Positions 42,458 through 50,788 of a stretch of DNA of 64,000 nt are shown here, piece after piece. The notes under the pieces were generated by a model. That model was not told the DNA's origin. It searched no databases and worked only from the letters and a program-made list of their open reading frames with translations. The stretch's first letter is position 1, and every line of letters begins with the position of its first letter. The stretch is taken from the NCBI RefSeq assembly GCF_001613465.1, contig NZ_BDCK01000016.1, positions 330,878 through 394,877 of the forward strand. Direction: 5' to 3'. The stretch is from Nocardia niwae NBRC 108934 = DSM 45340 (GTDB lineage: Bacteria; Actinomycetota; Actinomycetes; Mycobacteriales; Mycobacteriaceae). Made by a program: the position numbers and the translations under genes.

Positions 42458-43873
42458 TCAACCCACCCGCAGTATCCCGGTCACCGTGCCCTGGAGCAGC
42501 CGACCGTCATGGGTGATGAGCGGAGCGGTTTGCAAAGGATCTTCGATGATCGTGCCGGGAAGGGGGTGTGCGGCGGTGATCGCACCGGTGTCGGGATCGA
42601 GGACGGTGAACGCGTACCCGTCCAGGGGTGTGGTCTGGTCGAGACCGAGCCGCGCGACCGTGTAGAGCGCGCCGTCGGCGGTCGACAGACGCGGCACGGC
42701 AGCGCTGCGAATCCGGTTCTCCCATACGACGTGGCATCCGTCGTCGGCCACATCGACCCGCGTCATCCCGCCGGTGAACGGCGCGCTCGGCGGCACAGCA
42801 GGCCCCGCCCCCTCGGGCAGCGCCGGATACGGATAGCCATAGGTGCTCGCCACGAAGACCGAGCGGCCGATGCCGACCGGCGAATTCTCGCTTCCGGACC
42901 CGCCTTCCCCGAGCACCGGAACCGCGCACACCAATTCGCCTGTCCCCGTCCGATACACCAGGGCGTGCACTTGTTCGTCGGCGTTGTCGACGATGGTCAG
43001 ATAGTCCGCACCGGTCGCGGGGCCGAAGTAGGTGGGCGTCGAGCCCGTGCCCCAGCTGAGCTGGCCGGGCTTTCGGGCCGATCCCCGGTCGTAGGCCGCG
43101 CGCCACGCGATCTCCGGAGCACCCGACGCGCCGACGCGCAGTTCGTACAGCGCGTGCGTCGTCGCCACCGCGACCTGTCCGCCCGGGGCTGCCGAGATGC
43201 TGTTCGCCACGTGCTCCCCCGGTGGCAACGTCGCCCCCGCGACCCGCCCGGCGGCGGTGACGAACCCGACCACTCCGCCGCCGGTCGCGAACCACACATT
43301 GCCCGACCAGTCCGGCACGAGGCCCGTCACGTTGTCCCCCGCCGGGATCACCGGCCCGAGATCGGCGGACTCTTCGCTGATCAGCCGCCACGTTCCCGCC
43401 GCATCACGCTCGTGCCGCACCCGAAGCAACCGGTTGGAGCCGTCGACCACCACCAAACGGTCGCCCTGATCGAGGTAGGCGTACACACCACCGAGCAGGC
43501 TGCCTTTGGCCAGCGGCAGCGCGGCGAGGGAGCGCGCCAACGGACCCGGCGCCGCCGGATCCAGCAGATACACCGTCGGCGTCTGTCCCGCGATCGCGGT
43601 GCACAACGCGACCACGAGGCGGTCCGATCCTTCCAACAGCGTCGGACACGCCGAAGCCAGCGGGTACGCGCCGACCGCCGCGACGCCGGCGCCCGGACCG
43701 GCGAGCGGCGTGACATCCGAAGACCCCGCGTCGCCGTGCATAGTGGCGGTGCCGGTCGGTCCGAGGAAGGGATTCGGCGACGCGATCGGCCCCCACGGTC
43801 CGGCCGCCGAGGCGGGCTGAGCGGGTAGCAATGCCAGCGCGCAAGCGGCGAGCAGAGTCATCGGTCGGCGCAT
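42458..43873 (-). CDS. Secreted beta-propeller-like (PQQ/quinoprotein-like) protein
   Basis: A protein of 471 residues. The signal peptide (MRRPMTLLAACALALLPAQ, cleavage near PASAA, residue 25) is clear. The mature chain is built of repeated beta-blades with patterns such as LVPDWSGNVWFATGGGVVG and LYELRVGASG, and ends with a blade ITHDGRLLQGTVTGILRVG. It resembles the PQQ-like/YVTN propeller fold without catalytic residues I can name. Start chosen at 43873 for the signal peptide. It is divergent from the methyltransferase at 43984. Confidence 0.72.
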   Translation of the reverse strand: MRRPMTLLAACALALLPAQPASAAGPWGPIASPNPFLGPTGTATMHGDAGSSDVTPLAGPGAGVAAVGAYPLASACPTLLEGSDRLVVALCTAIAGQTPTVYLLDPAAPGPLARSLAALPLAKGSLLGGVYAYLDQGDRLVVVDGSNRLLRVRHERDAAGTWRLISEESADLGPVIPAGDNVTGLVPDWSGNVWFATGGGVVGFVTAAGRVAGATLPPGEHVANSISAAPGGQVAVATTHALYELRVGASGAPEIAWRAAYDRGSARKPGQLSWGTGSTPTYFGPATGADYLTIVDNADEQVHALVYRTGTGELVCAVPVLGEGGSGSENSPVGIGRSVFVASTYGYPYPALPEGAGPAVPPSAPFTGGMTRVDVADDGCHVVWENRIRSAAVPRLSTADGALYTVARLGLDQTTPLDGYAFTVLDPDTGAITAAHPLPGTIIEDPLQTAPLITHDGRLLQGTVTGILRVG

Positions 43874-43983
43874 CGCGGTGTGGTCCTTCGCTTGGCAGGG
43901 CGGTGTCCGAACGGACACCGGGCAAACAGTATTCGGACATTCGCCGCCCCGGCCGGACGGCCCGCGCCGATACGATGGCGCCC

Positions 43984-44622
43984 ATGAACTCCGTCCGAGC
44001 CCGCCTCTTGTCCACCCTCGCCGGTCAGCTCGGAAATCCACACGGCGTCCTCGGCAAGGGCGTCGCCTTCGTGCTCAATCGCGGCAACAAGGCCGCCATC
44101 GCCGGGGCGGTGGAGGCGGCGGGCCTCGCCCCGGGCAGCGCCGCGGCCGACATCGGGTTCGGTGGTGGGGCGGGACTGCCCCTGCTGCTCGAACGCGTCG
44201 GTGCGGGCGGGATGGTGCACGGCGTGGAGATCTCCGCCGACATGCTGGCACGCGCCCGCGCGAGTCACCGCGACGACATCGATGCCGGTCGGCTCCGGCT
44301 GGTCGAGGGTTCGCTCACCGCGCTGCCGTTGCCGGACGACAGCCTCGACGCCACGATCACCGTCAACACCGTCTACTTCGTGCCGGACCTGACAGCGGTC
44401 TGCACCGAACTCGCCCGAGTGGTCCGGCCGGGTGGCCGCCTGGTGATCGGCGTCGGTGATCCCGACGCGATGGCGAAGCTTCCGTTCACGTCGTACGGCT
44501 TCACCCTGCGCCCGGTGCCGGAGGTGATCGCGGCGCTGGAGCAGGCAGGCTGCGCGGTCGAGCACCGGCGGCTGGGGACTACGCCGATCCCGCATCATCT
44601 GCTGGTGGCGACGCCCCGCTGA
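43984..44622 (+). CDS. Class I SAM-dependent methyltransferase
   Basis: A protein of 212 residues. Motif I is ADIGFGGGAGLP (about residues 49-60), the acidic residue after beta-2 is in GVEIS, motif II is LPLPDDSLDATITVN, and LARVVRPGGRLVIG follows. Resembles UbiE/phospholipid-type methyltransferases; substrate unknown. Its stop directly abuts the convergent SDR stop with no spacing. Start at ATG 43984 after CGCC; SD weak. Confidence 0.85.
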   Translation: MNSVRARLLSTLAGQLGNPHGVLGKGVAFVLNRGNKAAIAGAVEAAGLAPGSAAADIGFGGGAGLPLLLERVGAGGMVHGVEISADMLARARASHRDDIDAGRLRLVEGSLTALPLPDDSLDATITVNTVYFVPDLTAVCTELARVVRPGGRLVIGVGDPDAMAKLPFTSYGFTLRPVPEVIAALEQAGCAVEHRRLGTTPIPHHLLVATPR

Positions 44623-45390
44623 CTACATCAGCGCGCCGCCGTCGACCCGGATCTCGGTGCCGGTCATGTACCGCCCGTCGTCGGAGGCCACCATGGCGAC
44701 CACTCCGGCGATGTCCTCCGGAGAACCGAGCGCTCCGCCGTTCAGCCATCCGGTCATCCGGGAGAACAGCTGCGGGTCGAAGCCCTCGGGCTGGTCGAGG
44801 ATGGATTTCGTGGTGATTCCGCTGGTGATGCCCGCGGGCACGATGTTCACCGCACGCAAGCCCTGCTTGGCGTATTCCAAGGCGATGGCGTGCGTAAACG
44901 CGTTCACGCCGCCTTTGGACGCCGCGTAGGAGGCCAGGTAGGGCGCCGCGCTGAAGGCCGCGGTGGAGGAGAGGTTGACCACCACGCCGCGCCCGGTGTC
45001 CAGCAGGGCGGGCAGCGCGGCCTGGGTCATCAGGAAGGTCCCGGTGAGATTCACCCGGATCACCTGGTCCCACACCTCGAGCGGCATCTCGTGGGTGCGC
45101 GCGGGCCGCAGGATGCCCGCCGCGTTGACCAGCACGTCCAGTCCGCCGAGGAATTCGAGCGCCGTCGCGATCGCGGTCCGCGCCGATTCCGGATCGGCGA
45201 TGTCGACCTCCACCGTTCGCAGTCGTTCCGCGCCGTCGCCCGCCTTCTCCGCGGTGGCCGCCAGGCCCGCCGCGTCGATATCGGCGGCGACCAGCTGCGC
45301 CCCTTCGTCCAGCAGCCGCAGGGCGATGCCCTGACCGATGCCGGATCCCGCTCCCGTCACCACCACGCGGCGGCCGTCAAATCTGCGCAT
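44623..45390 (-). CDS. SDR family oxidoreductase
   Basis: A classical SDR of 255 residues. TGAGSGIG cofactor motif near residue 12 with an Asp after beta-2 (VAADID, NAD preference), NAAG, catalytic Ser in NLSSTAAF and YAASKGG. The C-terminal YMTGTEIRVDGG closes the fold. A near-consensus KstR box lies 10-23 bases upstream of the ATG, which suggests a role in sterol or related lipid breakdown. Stop codons of this gene and the convergent methyltransferase are adjacent. Confidence 0.9.
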   Translation of the reverse strand: MRRFDGRRVVVTGAGSGIGQGIALRLLDEGAQLVAADIDAAGLAATAEKAGDGAERLRTVEVDIADPESARTAIATALEFLGGLDVLVNAAGILRPARTHEMPLEVWDQVIRVNLTGTFLMTQAALPALLDTGRGVVVNLSSTAAFSAAPYLASYAASKGGVNAFTHAIALEYAKQGLRAVNIVPAGITSGITTKSILDQPEGFDPQLFSRMTGWLNGGALGSPEDIAGVVAMVASDDGRYMTGTEIRVDGGALM

Positions 45391-45398
45391 GCCAAAAA

Positions 45399-46394
45399 TT
45401 AGAACACGTTCTCATCGAGCGTCAAGGGACTTCGCCGCTTCCCGGCGATCCGCAGCACCATGGCCGCCGTCGCCGCGCCGTAGGCCCGGCTGGCCGACGC
45501 CGGACGACCGGCCGGGTAGTTGGAGCGGTGCGTGACCACGACGCCGTTGGTCAGGGTGACGGTGCGGTCCGCGACGGTCGCAACACAATTGCCACCCGCC
45601 TTGGCCACCAAGTCCACGATCACGCTTCCCGGGCCGAGCGCGTCCAGCTCCGCCTGCCCGAGCAGACGGGGCGCCGGGGAGCCGCGGTGCACGGCGGTAC
45701 AGACGACGAGGTCCGGCGGCGTGGCGGCGAGCGTCTCCAGCAGCGGGGCGTTGTCGTCCCGGTTCGGCACGAATCGCCCGGCGCCCGCCGCGATCGCGGC
45801 CACCCGCTGTTCCAGGCGATTGCCGATCGCCGTCGGCGGCTCGTCGCCGAGCGTGCGCGCCGCCGTGATCGCGGCGAGCCCGGCCGCGCCGCAACCCAGC
45901 ACGAGGGCACGGACCGGGCGGGTGAGTCGTGCGGGGGCGAGCAGCCGCCTGCCTTCGGCGTAACCCTCCGCGCCCGCGATCCGGCTCATGATGGACAGCG
46001 CATCGATCTCGGTGGTCGCGTCGGCGCGCGGGACCTCGTCGAAAGCGACCGATTCGATCCCGCGGCGGCGCAACCGATCGATCTCATCGCGCCGGTGGTG
46101 CGGATCCTGGAAGCCGACCAGCGTCGTCCCCGCGCGCAGCGGCATCGACTCCAGGTCGAACGCGGGCGGCTTCACCCAGACGACGATGCCCGCGCGCTCG
46201 AAGAGCGTCGCACGGTCAGCGACGACGACCGCGCCGGACGCGTGATACGCGGCGTCGGCGTAACCCGCGCCGCGCCCGGCGCCTTCCTCCACCAGAACCC
46301 GCAGGCCCGCCGTCGACAGCGTGCGCGCGCCGTCGGGAGTGAGCGCCACGCGCGTCTCCCGGGGCGCGGTCTCGCGCAGCACCCCGACGATCAC
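45399..46394 (-). CDS. Alanine dehydrogenase / PntA-like NAD(P)-binding protein
   Basis: A protein of about 331 residues, shorter than the usual 370 of alanine dehydrogenase. The N-terminal substrate domain carries RETRVALTPDGA and WVKPP with the expected Arg and Lys; the Rossmann domain has LGCGAAGLAAI. The C-terminus (SNYPAGRPASASRAYGAA) is closer to the transhydrogenase alpha subunit than to alanine dehydrogenase. The substrate is probably an amino or imino acid linked to the upstream aminotransferase. GTG start at 46394 overlaps that gene's stop (GTGA). Confidence 0.75.
   Translation of the reverse strand: MIVGVLRETAPRETRVALTPDGARTLSTAGLRVLVEEGAGRGAGYADAAYHASGAVVVADRATLFERAGIVVWVKPPAFDLESMPLRAGTTLVGFQDPHHRRDEIDRLRRRGIESVAFDEVPRADATTEIDALSIMSRIAGAEGYAEGRRLLAPARLTRPVRALVLGCGAAGLAAITAARTLGDEPPTAIGNRLEQRVAAIAAGAGRFVPNRDDNAPLLETLAATPPDLVVCTAVHRGSPAPRLLGQAELDALGPGSVIVDLVAKAGGNCVATVADRTVTLTNGVVVTHRSNYPAGRPASASRAYGAATAAMVLRIAGKRRSPLTLDENVF
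45400..45413. promoter_or_regulatory. KstR-like operator upstream of the SDR gene
   Basis: The 14-mer TAGAACACGTTCTC matches the published KstR motif TnnAACnnGTTnnA except for the last base. It lies just upstream of the SDR start and overlaps the end of the neighbouring dehydrogenase-like gene. Regulator identity is inference. Confidence 0.5.
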
Positions 46395-47830
46395 CGCGTG
46401 GCCCTGGATCCCGCCGACAGGGCGTTCAGGCCTCGATCGGCGAGCGCGTCGCGATAGGTGAGCCCGCCGGCGATGTCGCGGAACAATTGCTCGATCCGGT
46501 CGAAGAGTTCCTCGATCAAAGCGGGCGATTCGTGGCGGGGCGCTTTGCGCGGAGCGAGAACGTTCAACCGGACGCCGGGACGCGGCGAGCCGGTCCGGTC
46601 GAGCGCGACGCTGTCGACGCCGGCCACGGCCAGCAACAGATCTTCCAGCTGCGCACTCGTGCGCACGCCCGCCCCGTCGAGCCGCGCACGATCGAACACC
46701 ACCGAGACGAACATCCCTTCGGGGTTGCCCAGCGGTCGCAGCACGTCGGCACCGAGCCGGGTGTTGATCGCGGCGATATGCGCTCGCGCCCGCTCGATCT
46801 GCGCGCGCATCAGCGCGTGGTTGCGCTCGAAGTAGTCGTCGGGGGTGTGCTCGAGGATCGCGCGAGCCAGATGGGTGGTCTCGCGCTGGAAGGAGATGGT
46901 GAGCCTTTCCCGGATCCGCTCCAGCCACGCGCTGTCCCCGGTGCACGCCGCACCCATCTTGCAGGGGCCGAAAGCGTTGTAGCCTTTCGAGTTTCCCGTG
47001 ACCGTCAGCATCACGTCATACAGCCGACGGATGCCGCGTTCGGTCTCCACGTGCAGTGCGGCGATCGGGATGTGCGAGGCCACCAGCCGGTCGAAGGCCA
47101 TGTCGCAGATGACGGGGACACCACAGTCGAGCAGCACCCGGCCGATCTCCGCCAGCTCAGTCGCGGTGTAGTCCGCGACCACCGGGTTGCCCGGCAGCGT
47201 GAGCAGCACACCGCACAGTTCACCGGTCGCGCGCGACTCCTCGAGACAGCGGGCCAGCCGGGCCGGATCGATCTTGAACGCGTCGTCGGAGCCCACCGGG
47301 CACGACACGATCCGCAGACCGAATTTCTCCACATGAATGCTGGAGCTCTTGTAGAAGCCCTCCGGGCACACGACCACCCCGCCCGGCCTGGCCAGCGTGG
47401 CCACGGCCTCCTCGAGCAGCATCGTGCTCGAGTACGGGCAGACGATCACCTCCTCCGGGCGCACCCGGACGCCGGGCGCCCCTTCCGCCGGATGCGCCAG
47501 GCGCTCGAACAGCTTGCGCGCCGCCAGCTCCCGCAGAATCAGCGGCTGCCGTTTGTCGTAGAGACGACCGTCGAGGTACTCGGCGGACGGCGCGATGTGC
47601 AGACTCTCCCGCCACGCCCGGTCCAGCGCGGCGACGGCGTGCGCGTCCGGGGCCCGGCCGGTTTCCCCGTGGTAGGCGTCGATGACGCCCGGGTAGCGGC
47701 GGCCGCCGGTGCCGGCGAACCACGCGTCCCGCGAAACCCGCCCGCGCACTTCCCGCTTCCTGGCTTCGGAGCGCTTGGTCAGTGTCGCCAGGTCGGCGAG
47801 CGGAGGGGTGAGCACCTGGCTCTGAGTCAC
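46391..47830 (-). CDS. Class I/II PLP-dependent aminotransferase
   Basis: A protein of 479 residues of fold type I. The sequence around the PLP lysine is TVTGNSKGYNAFGPCKMG, the LPGNPVVADYT loop carries the conserved Asn, and ICDMAFD carries the Asp that contacts the pyridine nitrogen. The N-terminal 80 residues are longer than in typical aspartate aminotransferases. Substrate not predictable. It is the middle gene of a three-gene unit: its GTG start overlaps the XRE stop and its stop overlaps the dehydrogenase start. Confidence 0.85.
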   Translation of the reverse strand: MTQSQVLTPPLADLATLTKRSEARKREVRGRVSRDAWFAGTGGRRYPGVIDAYHGETGRAPDAHAVAALDRAWRESLHIAPSAEYLDGRLYDKRQPLILRELAARKLFERLAHPAEGAPGVRVRPEEVIVCPYSSTMLLEEAVATLARPGGVVVCPEGFYKSSSIHVEKFGLRIVSCPVGSDDAFKIDPARLARCLEESRATGELCGVLLTLPGNPVVADYTATELAEIGRVLLDCGVPVICDMAFDRLVASHIPIAALHVETERGIRRLYDVMLTVTGNSKGYNAFGPCKMGAACTGDSAWLERIRERLTISFQRETTHLARAILEHTPDDYFERNHALMRAQIERARAHIAAINTRLGADVLRPLGNPEGMFVSVVFDRARLDGAGVRTSAQLEDLLLAVAGVDSVALDRTGSPRPGVRLNVLAPRKAPRHESPALIEELFDRIEQLFRDIAGGLTYRDALADRGLNALSAGSRATR

Positions 47831-48876
47831 GGAACCTCGCCTTCTGAAGAGTCTCCCGGTCCGGGCATGGTGTTCCATTTCTCCTGCAATGCGGCGCGGA
47901 ACAGGCTGCGGCAGTTGCCCTGGGTGAGTCGTTCGAACTCCGCCAGCGGCGACTCGGCGACGATCTGGTCGACCACGACGGCCGTCCCGGCGCGTCGGAG
48001 ATCGTAGAGTTTCTCGAACCGCCGCACCGCGAACGCCACGTCGTGCTTCAGCACGGAGAAGCGCGTCGCGACTCGGGCCTGGCGCGAGTAGTCGTACTCC
48101 CCCACCGCGACGTAGCGGTCGTCGACCACGAGCATGCTCTGCGCGTTGCGGGCGTGTGCGCGCTTGACCAGCACGCTTTCCACGCCCGAGCGGGCCTGCT
48201 TCCACAGTTTGTCGTCGTAGGGCCAGACATCCGAGATGTCGTCCAGCACGTACATCCGCCGCACGTCGATCTTCGGCGGATGAGTCTTGTCGGCCAGGCG
48301 CAGGATCGCCGCGTGATAGTCGTCGCCGACGTCGCCGCCGATCGTGCCCAGATCAGCGGTGTGGATCGCGCGCACCGACGTGGTGGCCTGTTCCAGGATC
48401 GTCAGCCAGTCGGTGACGGTGTTCCATTCCCATACCGTGGCGCTGCGCGAGGGAATCTGCGCGAGGATCTCCTCGGCGCGCTCCAATTGCCGATCGGCGA
48501 CCAGGCGCAGCGGCTCGATTTCCGCTCGCGCGCCGGAGGCATCGATCAGGCTTTGCGCGATACTCAGTGCGCGCGAGACCAATTCGGGGTCCTTACCCAG
48601 CAGGACGTTGAAACGCATTCGCAGGTCGTAGTAGGCGCTGCTGGTCGGATCGGTCGCGGAATCGGCGCTGCCGTCGGTGGGCAGTTCCGCGCCGAGGGCG
48701 AGGCTCAGGCGTTCCCGCAGCGCGAGCGGCGGAATCCGGCTGCCGTTCTCGATCTGCTGAATCAGACTGCGGGAGCACCCCGCTCTGGTGGCGAGCGCCG
48801 CCTGGGTGTAGCCGCGTTCTAGTCGTAGCCTGCGGACCAGGTTGCCGACCTGCTCATCCGAGCCCGAGTCAGCCAT
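47827..48876 (-). CDS. XRE family regulator with C-terminal sensor domain
   Basis: A protein of 349 residues. The N-terminal XRE helix-turn-helix spans about residues 10-66 (VRRLRLERGYTQAALATRAGCSRSLIQQIENG). The remaining 280 residues form a separate domain: a helical part (about 80-155), then an alpha/beta part with TADLGTIGGDVGDDYHAAILRL and VDDRYVAVGEYDYS, reminiscent of phospholipase-D-like sensor folds in other regulators, without a complete catalytic motif. It is co-translated with the aminotransferase, so it probably controls its own operon in response to a metabolite. Confidence 0.85.
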   Translation of the reverse strand: MADSGSDEQVGNLVRRLRLERGYTQAALATRAGCSRSLIQQIENGSRIPPLALRERLSLALGAELPTDGSADSATDPTSSAYYDLRMRFNVLLGKDPELVSRALSIAQSLIDASGARAEIEPLRLVADRQLERAEEILAQIPSRSATVWEWNTVTDWLTILEQATTSVRAIHTADLGTIGGDVGDDYHAAILRLADKTHPPKIDVRRMYVLDDISDVWPYDDKLWKQARSGVESVLVKRAHARNAQSMLVVDDRYVAVGEYDYSRQARVATRFSVLKHDVAFAVRRFEKLYDLRRAGTAVVVDQIVAESPLAEFERLTQGNCRSLFRAALQEKWNTMPGPGDSSEGEVP

Positions 48877-49482
48877 CCCGTGCCTCCCATCCTGCGCCGT
48901 GCATACGCGTGCTCACGGAGTGTCACGATGCAACATTCTAATCATCAAATGTCAAGAGGCATGCGATGAATCGCGTTCGCGGGATTTCGTTGCGAACTGG
49001 AGATCCCATTCGCCCGATCACCTTCGTGATGGAAGGCTGATACCGGGGCCCAGAAACGTGCTTCACGAGATCCACCTGGCAGTGGTGATGGATAAGTGTG
49101 CGATAGTATAGCGAATTCCGGTGCCGGATGATTATATTCGGTCATCGAAGCTTATTTCATATCATCACAAATCATTAAAGCTTCGTTGACAGCATGCCGT
49201 GGCCGTACCTAGCCTGGTTTTCGAAGCCACCGCAATTCGACGTCGGCACAACGGGTTTCCGTCGATGCCTACCTCGGTGGCCCGATAACTCTAGGAGGTG
49301 CCGGATACGGATACCTCGTCATGGCGCGGGCCGTCATCGCGCCGATCTCCCGAAAGACTCGGGCACCGAACAATCCAGGCACGGGCGACTCCACCGCGTT
49401 CGGGCCGTGACCGAGCACGGTCATCGCACCCGGAGGGTGGCGGGTCCGGGTCACCCCCGAACAGAGTGAATGAGAGCGGATC
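48877..49482. other. A/T-rich divergent regulatory region
   Basis: 606 bp between the XRE operon and the gene at 49483. The part at 48930-49200 is far richer in A/T than the rest of the window. It has ACATT/AATGT half-sites (48933-48952), an 8-bp inverted repeat CGAAGCTT/AAGCTTCG (49146-49153, 49178-49185) and several ATCAT motifs. No coding signs. Confidence 0.5.
49186..49215 (+). promoter_or_regulatory. Candidate sigma-70-type promoter
   Basis: TTGACA (49186-49191), an 18-base spacer and TAGCCT (49210-49215). It points toward the gene at 49483 and would give a leader of about 260 bases. The right arm of the CGAAGCTT inverted repeat ends next to the -35 box. Confidence 0.5.
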
Positions 49483-49812
49483 ATGGCACTCGACATCACC
49501 GATGCGATCATCACCAGCGACATCACCCCGGAAACGGCACGGCTGCTTCCCCTTTCCCCGGGCACGGCATGGGAACTCAGCTGGCTGCCCAGCGTCATCC
49601 TGACCCGCGAGCAAGCGCTGAGCGGGATGGCGCTCGACGAAATGCTCAGCGATCCGGGCACCATCACCAGCGACCTCGCCCTCGAACTGGCCACCATGCA
49701 TGCGTCGGAACTGGGCGTCAGCCTGCGCGATGTCCTGATCCGGTTGTACGTCCGCATCACCGAACGCGACCACGAAGCAGCCTGCCGCACCCATACGCCA
49801 CTGCCGGCCTGA
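49483..49812 (+). CDS. Small actinobacterial hypothetical protein
   Basis: A protein of 109 residues with no transmembrane helix or signal peptide. The central segment TAWELSWLPSVILTREQALSGM resembles a short family common in actinobacteria whose members share an LSWLPG...L.R..A..AM pattern; I know no function for it. GAGCGGA lies 4-10 bases before the ATG. The composition is acidic at the start and neutral thereafter. Confidence 0.65.
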   Translation: MALDITDAIITSDITPETARLLPLSPGTAWELSWLPSVILTREQALSGMALDEMLSDPGTITSDLALELATMHASELGVSLRDVLIRLYVRITERDHEAACRTHTPLPA

Positions 49813-50054
49813 CCCGGGCGAAGACGGCTCGCCGCCGTGGTCCCGGACGCGTCATCCCCGCGCACCGCGCCTTCCTCGGCTGATCGCCAGAGCCTCCGGG
49901 ACGACCGCGGCCCGGCCTTGCATGCGGCTACCGGTCGGCGAACGATTGACTTGCGCCGGCCGCGCTCGCGGGCCGTACGGTGTCCCCGCTCGGTGGACCA
50001 CGAGGTGACGGCCCGGCGACAAGCGGAGTGATCGCTCCGTTCGAGGAGGAACCG

Positions 50055-50663
50055 ATGTTCATCCAAGTAATACAGGGCAAGGCCGCCGACCCGGCCCGGC
50101 TGCGGCGCTGCATGGATCGGTGGAACGAGGAATTGCAGCCGGGAGCCGTCGGCTATCTCGGCACTACGAGCGGACTGTGCGACGACGGCACGTTCATCGC
50201 GCTGGCCCGCTTCGAATCCGCGGAAGCCGCTCGCCGCAACAGCGAACGCCCGGAACAGGGCGCCTGGTGGCGGGAGACCGAGCAATGCTTCGAGGGGCCG
50301 GTCACGTTCATGGACTGCGCCGACGTCACGCAGTGGATGGAGGGCGGCTCCGATCGCGCCGGTTTCGTGCAGGTCATGGAGGGCCACACGCGGGACGCCG
50401 GACGGATGCGCGAGATCCTGGCCCAGTCGGGAGATCGGTTGCACGAGGTACGCCCGGAGATCCTCGGCGGCACACTGGCGACCTTCGGCGACGACGGATT
50501 CGTCGAGACGGTCTACTTCACCTCCGAAGCCGAGGCTCGCGAACACGAGAAGATGGAGATACCGGACGATCTGCGGTCGCTGTTCGAAGAGGAGAACGCG
50601 CTCATGGGTGAGGTCGCCTACTTCGACTTGCATCAGCCTATGCTGAGTTCACCCCGGAACTAG
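50055..50663 (+). CDS. Two-domain dimeric alpha-beta barrel (ABM-like) protein
   Basis: A protein of 202 residues made of two similar halves of about 100 residues. The first starts MFIQVIQGKAADPARLRRCMDRW and includes LGTTSGLCDDGTFIALARFES; the second starts GFVQVMEGHTRDAGRMREIL and includes LGGTLATFGDDGFVETVYF. This is the ferredoxin-like alpha-beta barrel pattern of antibiotic-biosynthesis-monooxygenase relatives. An intramolecular pair would replace the usual dimer. Substrate unknown. Very strong SD (GAGGAGGA) before the ATG. Confidence 0.75.
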   Translation: MFIQVIQGKAADPARLRRCMDRWNEELQPGAVGYLGTTSGLCDDGTFIALARFESAEAARRNSERPEQGAWWRETEQCFEGPVTFMDCADVTQWMEGGSDRAGFVQVMEGHTRDAGRMREILAQSGDRLHEVRPEILGGTLATFGDDGFVETVYFTSEAEAREHEKMEIPDDLRSLFEEENALMGEVAYFDLHQPMLSSPRN

Positions 50664-50688
50664 TGGCTTGCGGGCACCCTTCGAGTCA

Positions 50689-50725
50689 TTCCCAGCCTCG
50701 AGAAGAGACCACACGAGGCTGGGAA
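50689..50725 (+). terminator. Terminator-like hairpin after the ABM-like gene
   Basis: TTCCCAGCCTCG (50689-50700) and CGAGGCTGGGAA (50714-50725), perfect 12-bp arms, 13-base loop. A second imperfect hairpin (50731-50753) follows within the leader of the next gene. Confidence 0.65.
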
Positions 50726-50788
50726 CGATCCGAGAGGACAATGTCTTCTCTCGGTGTCGTGGACGCAGGGTGAAGGGTTTGCCGGGAT

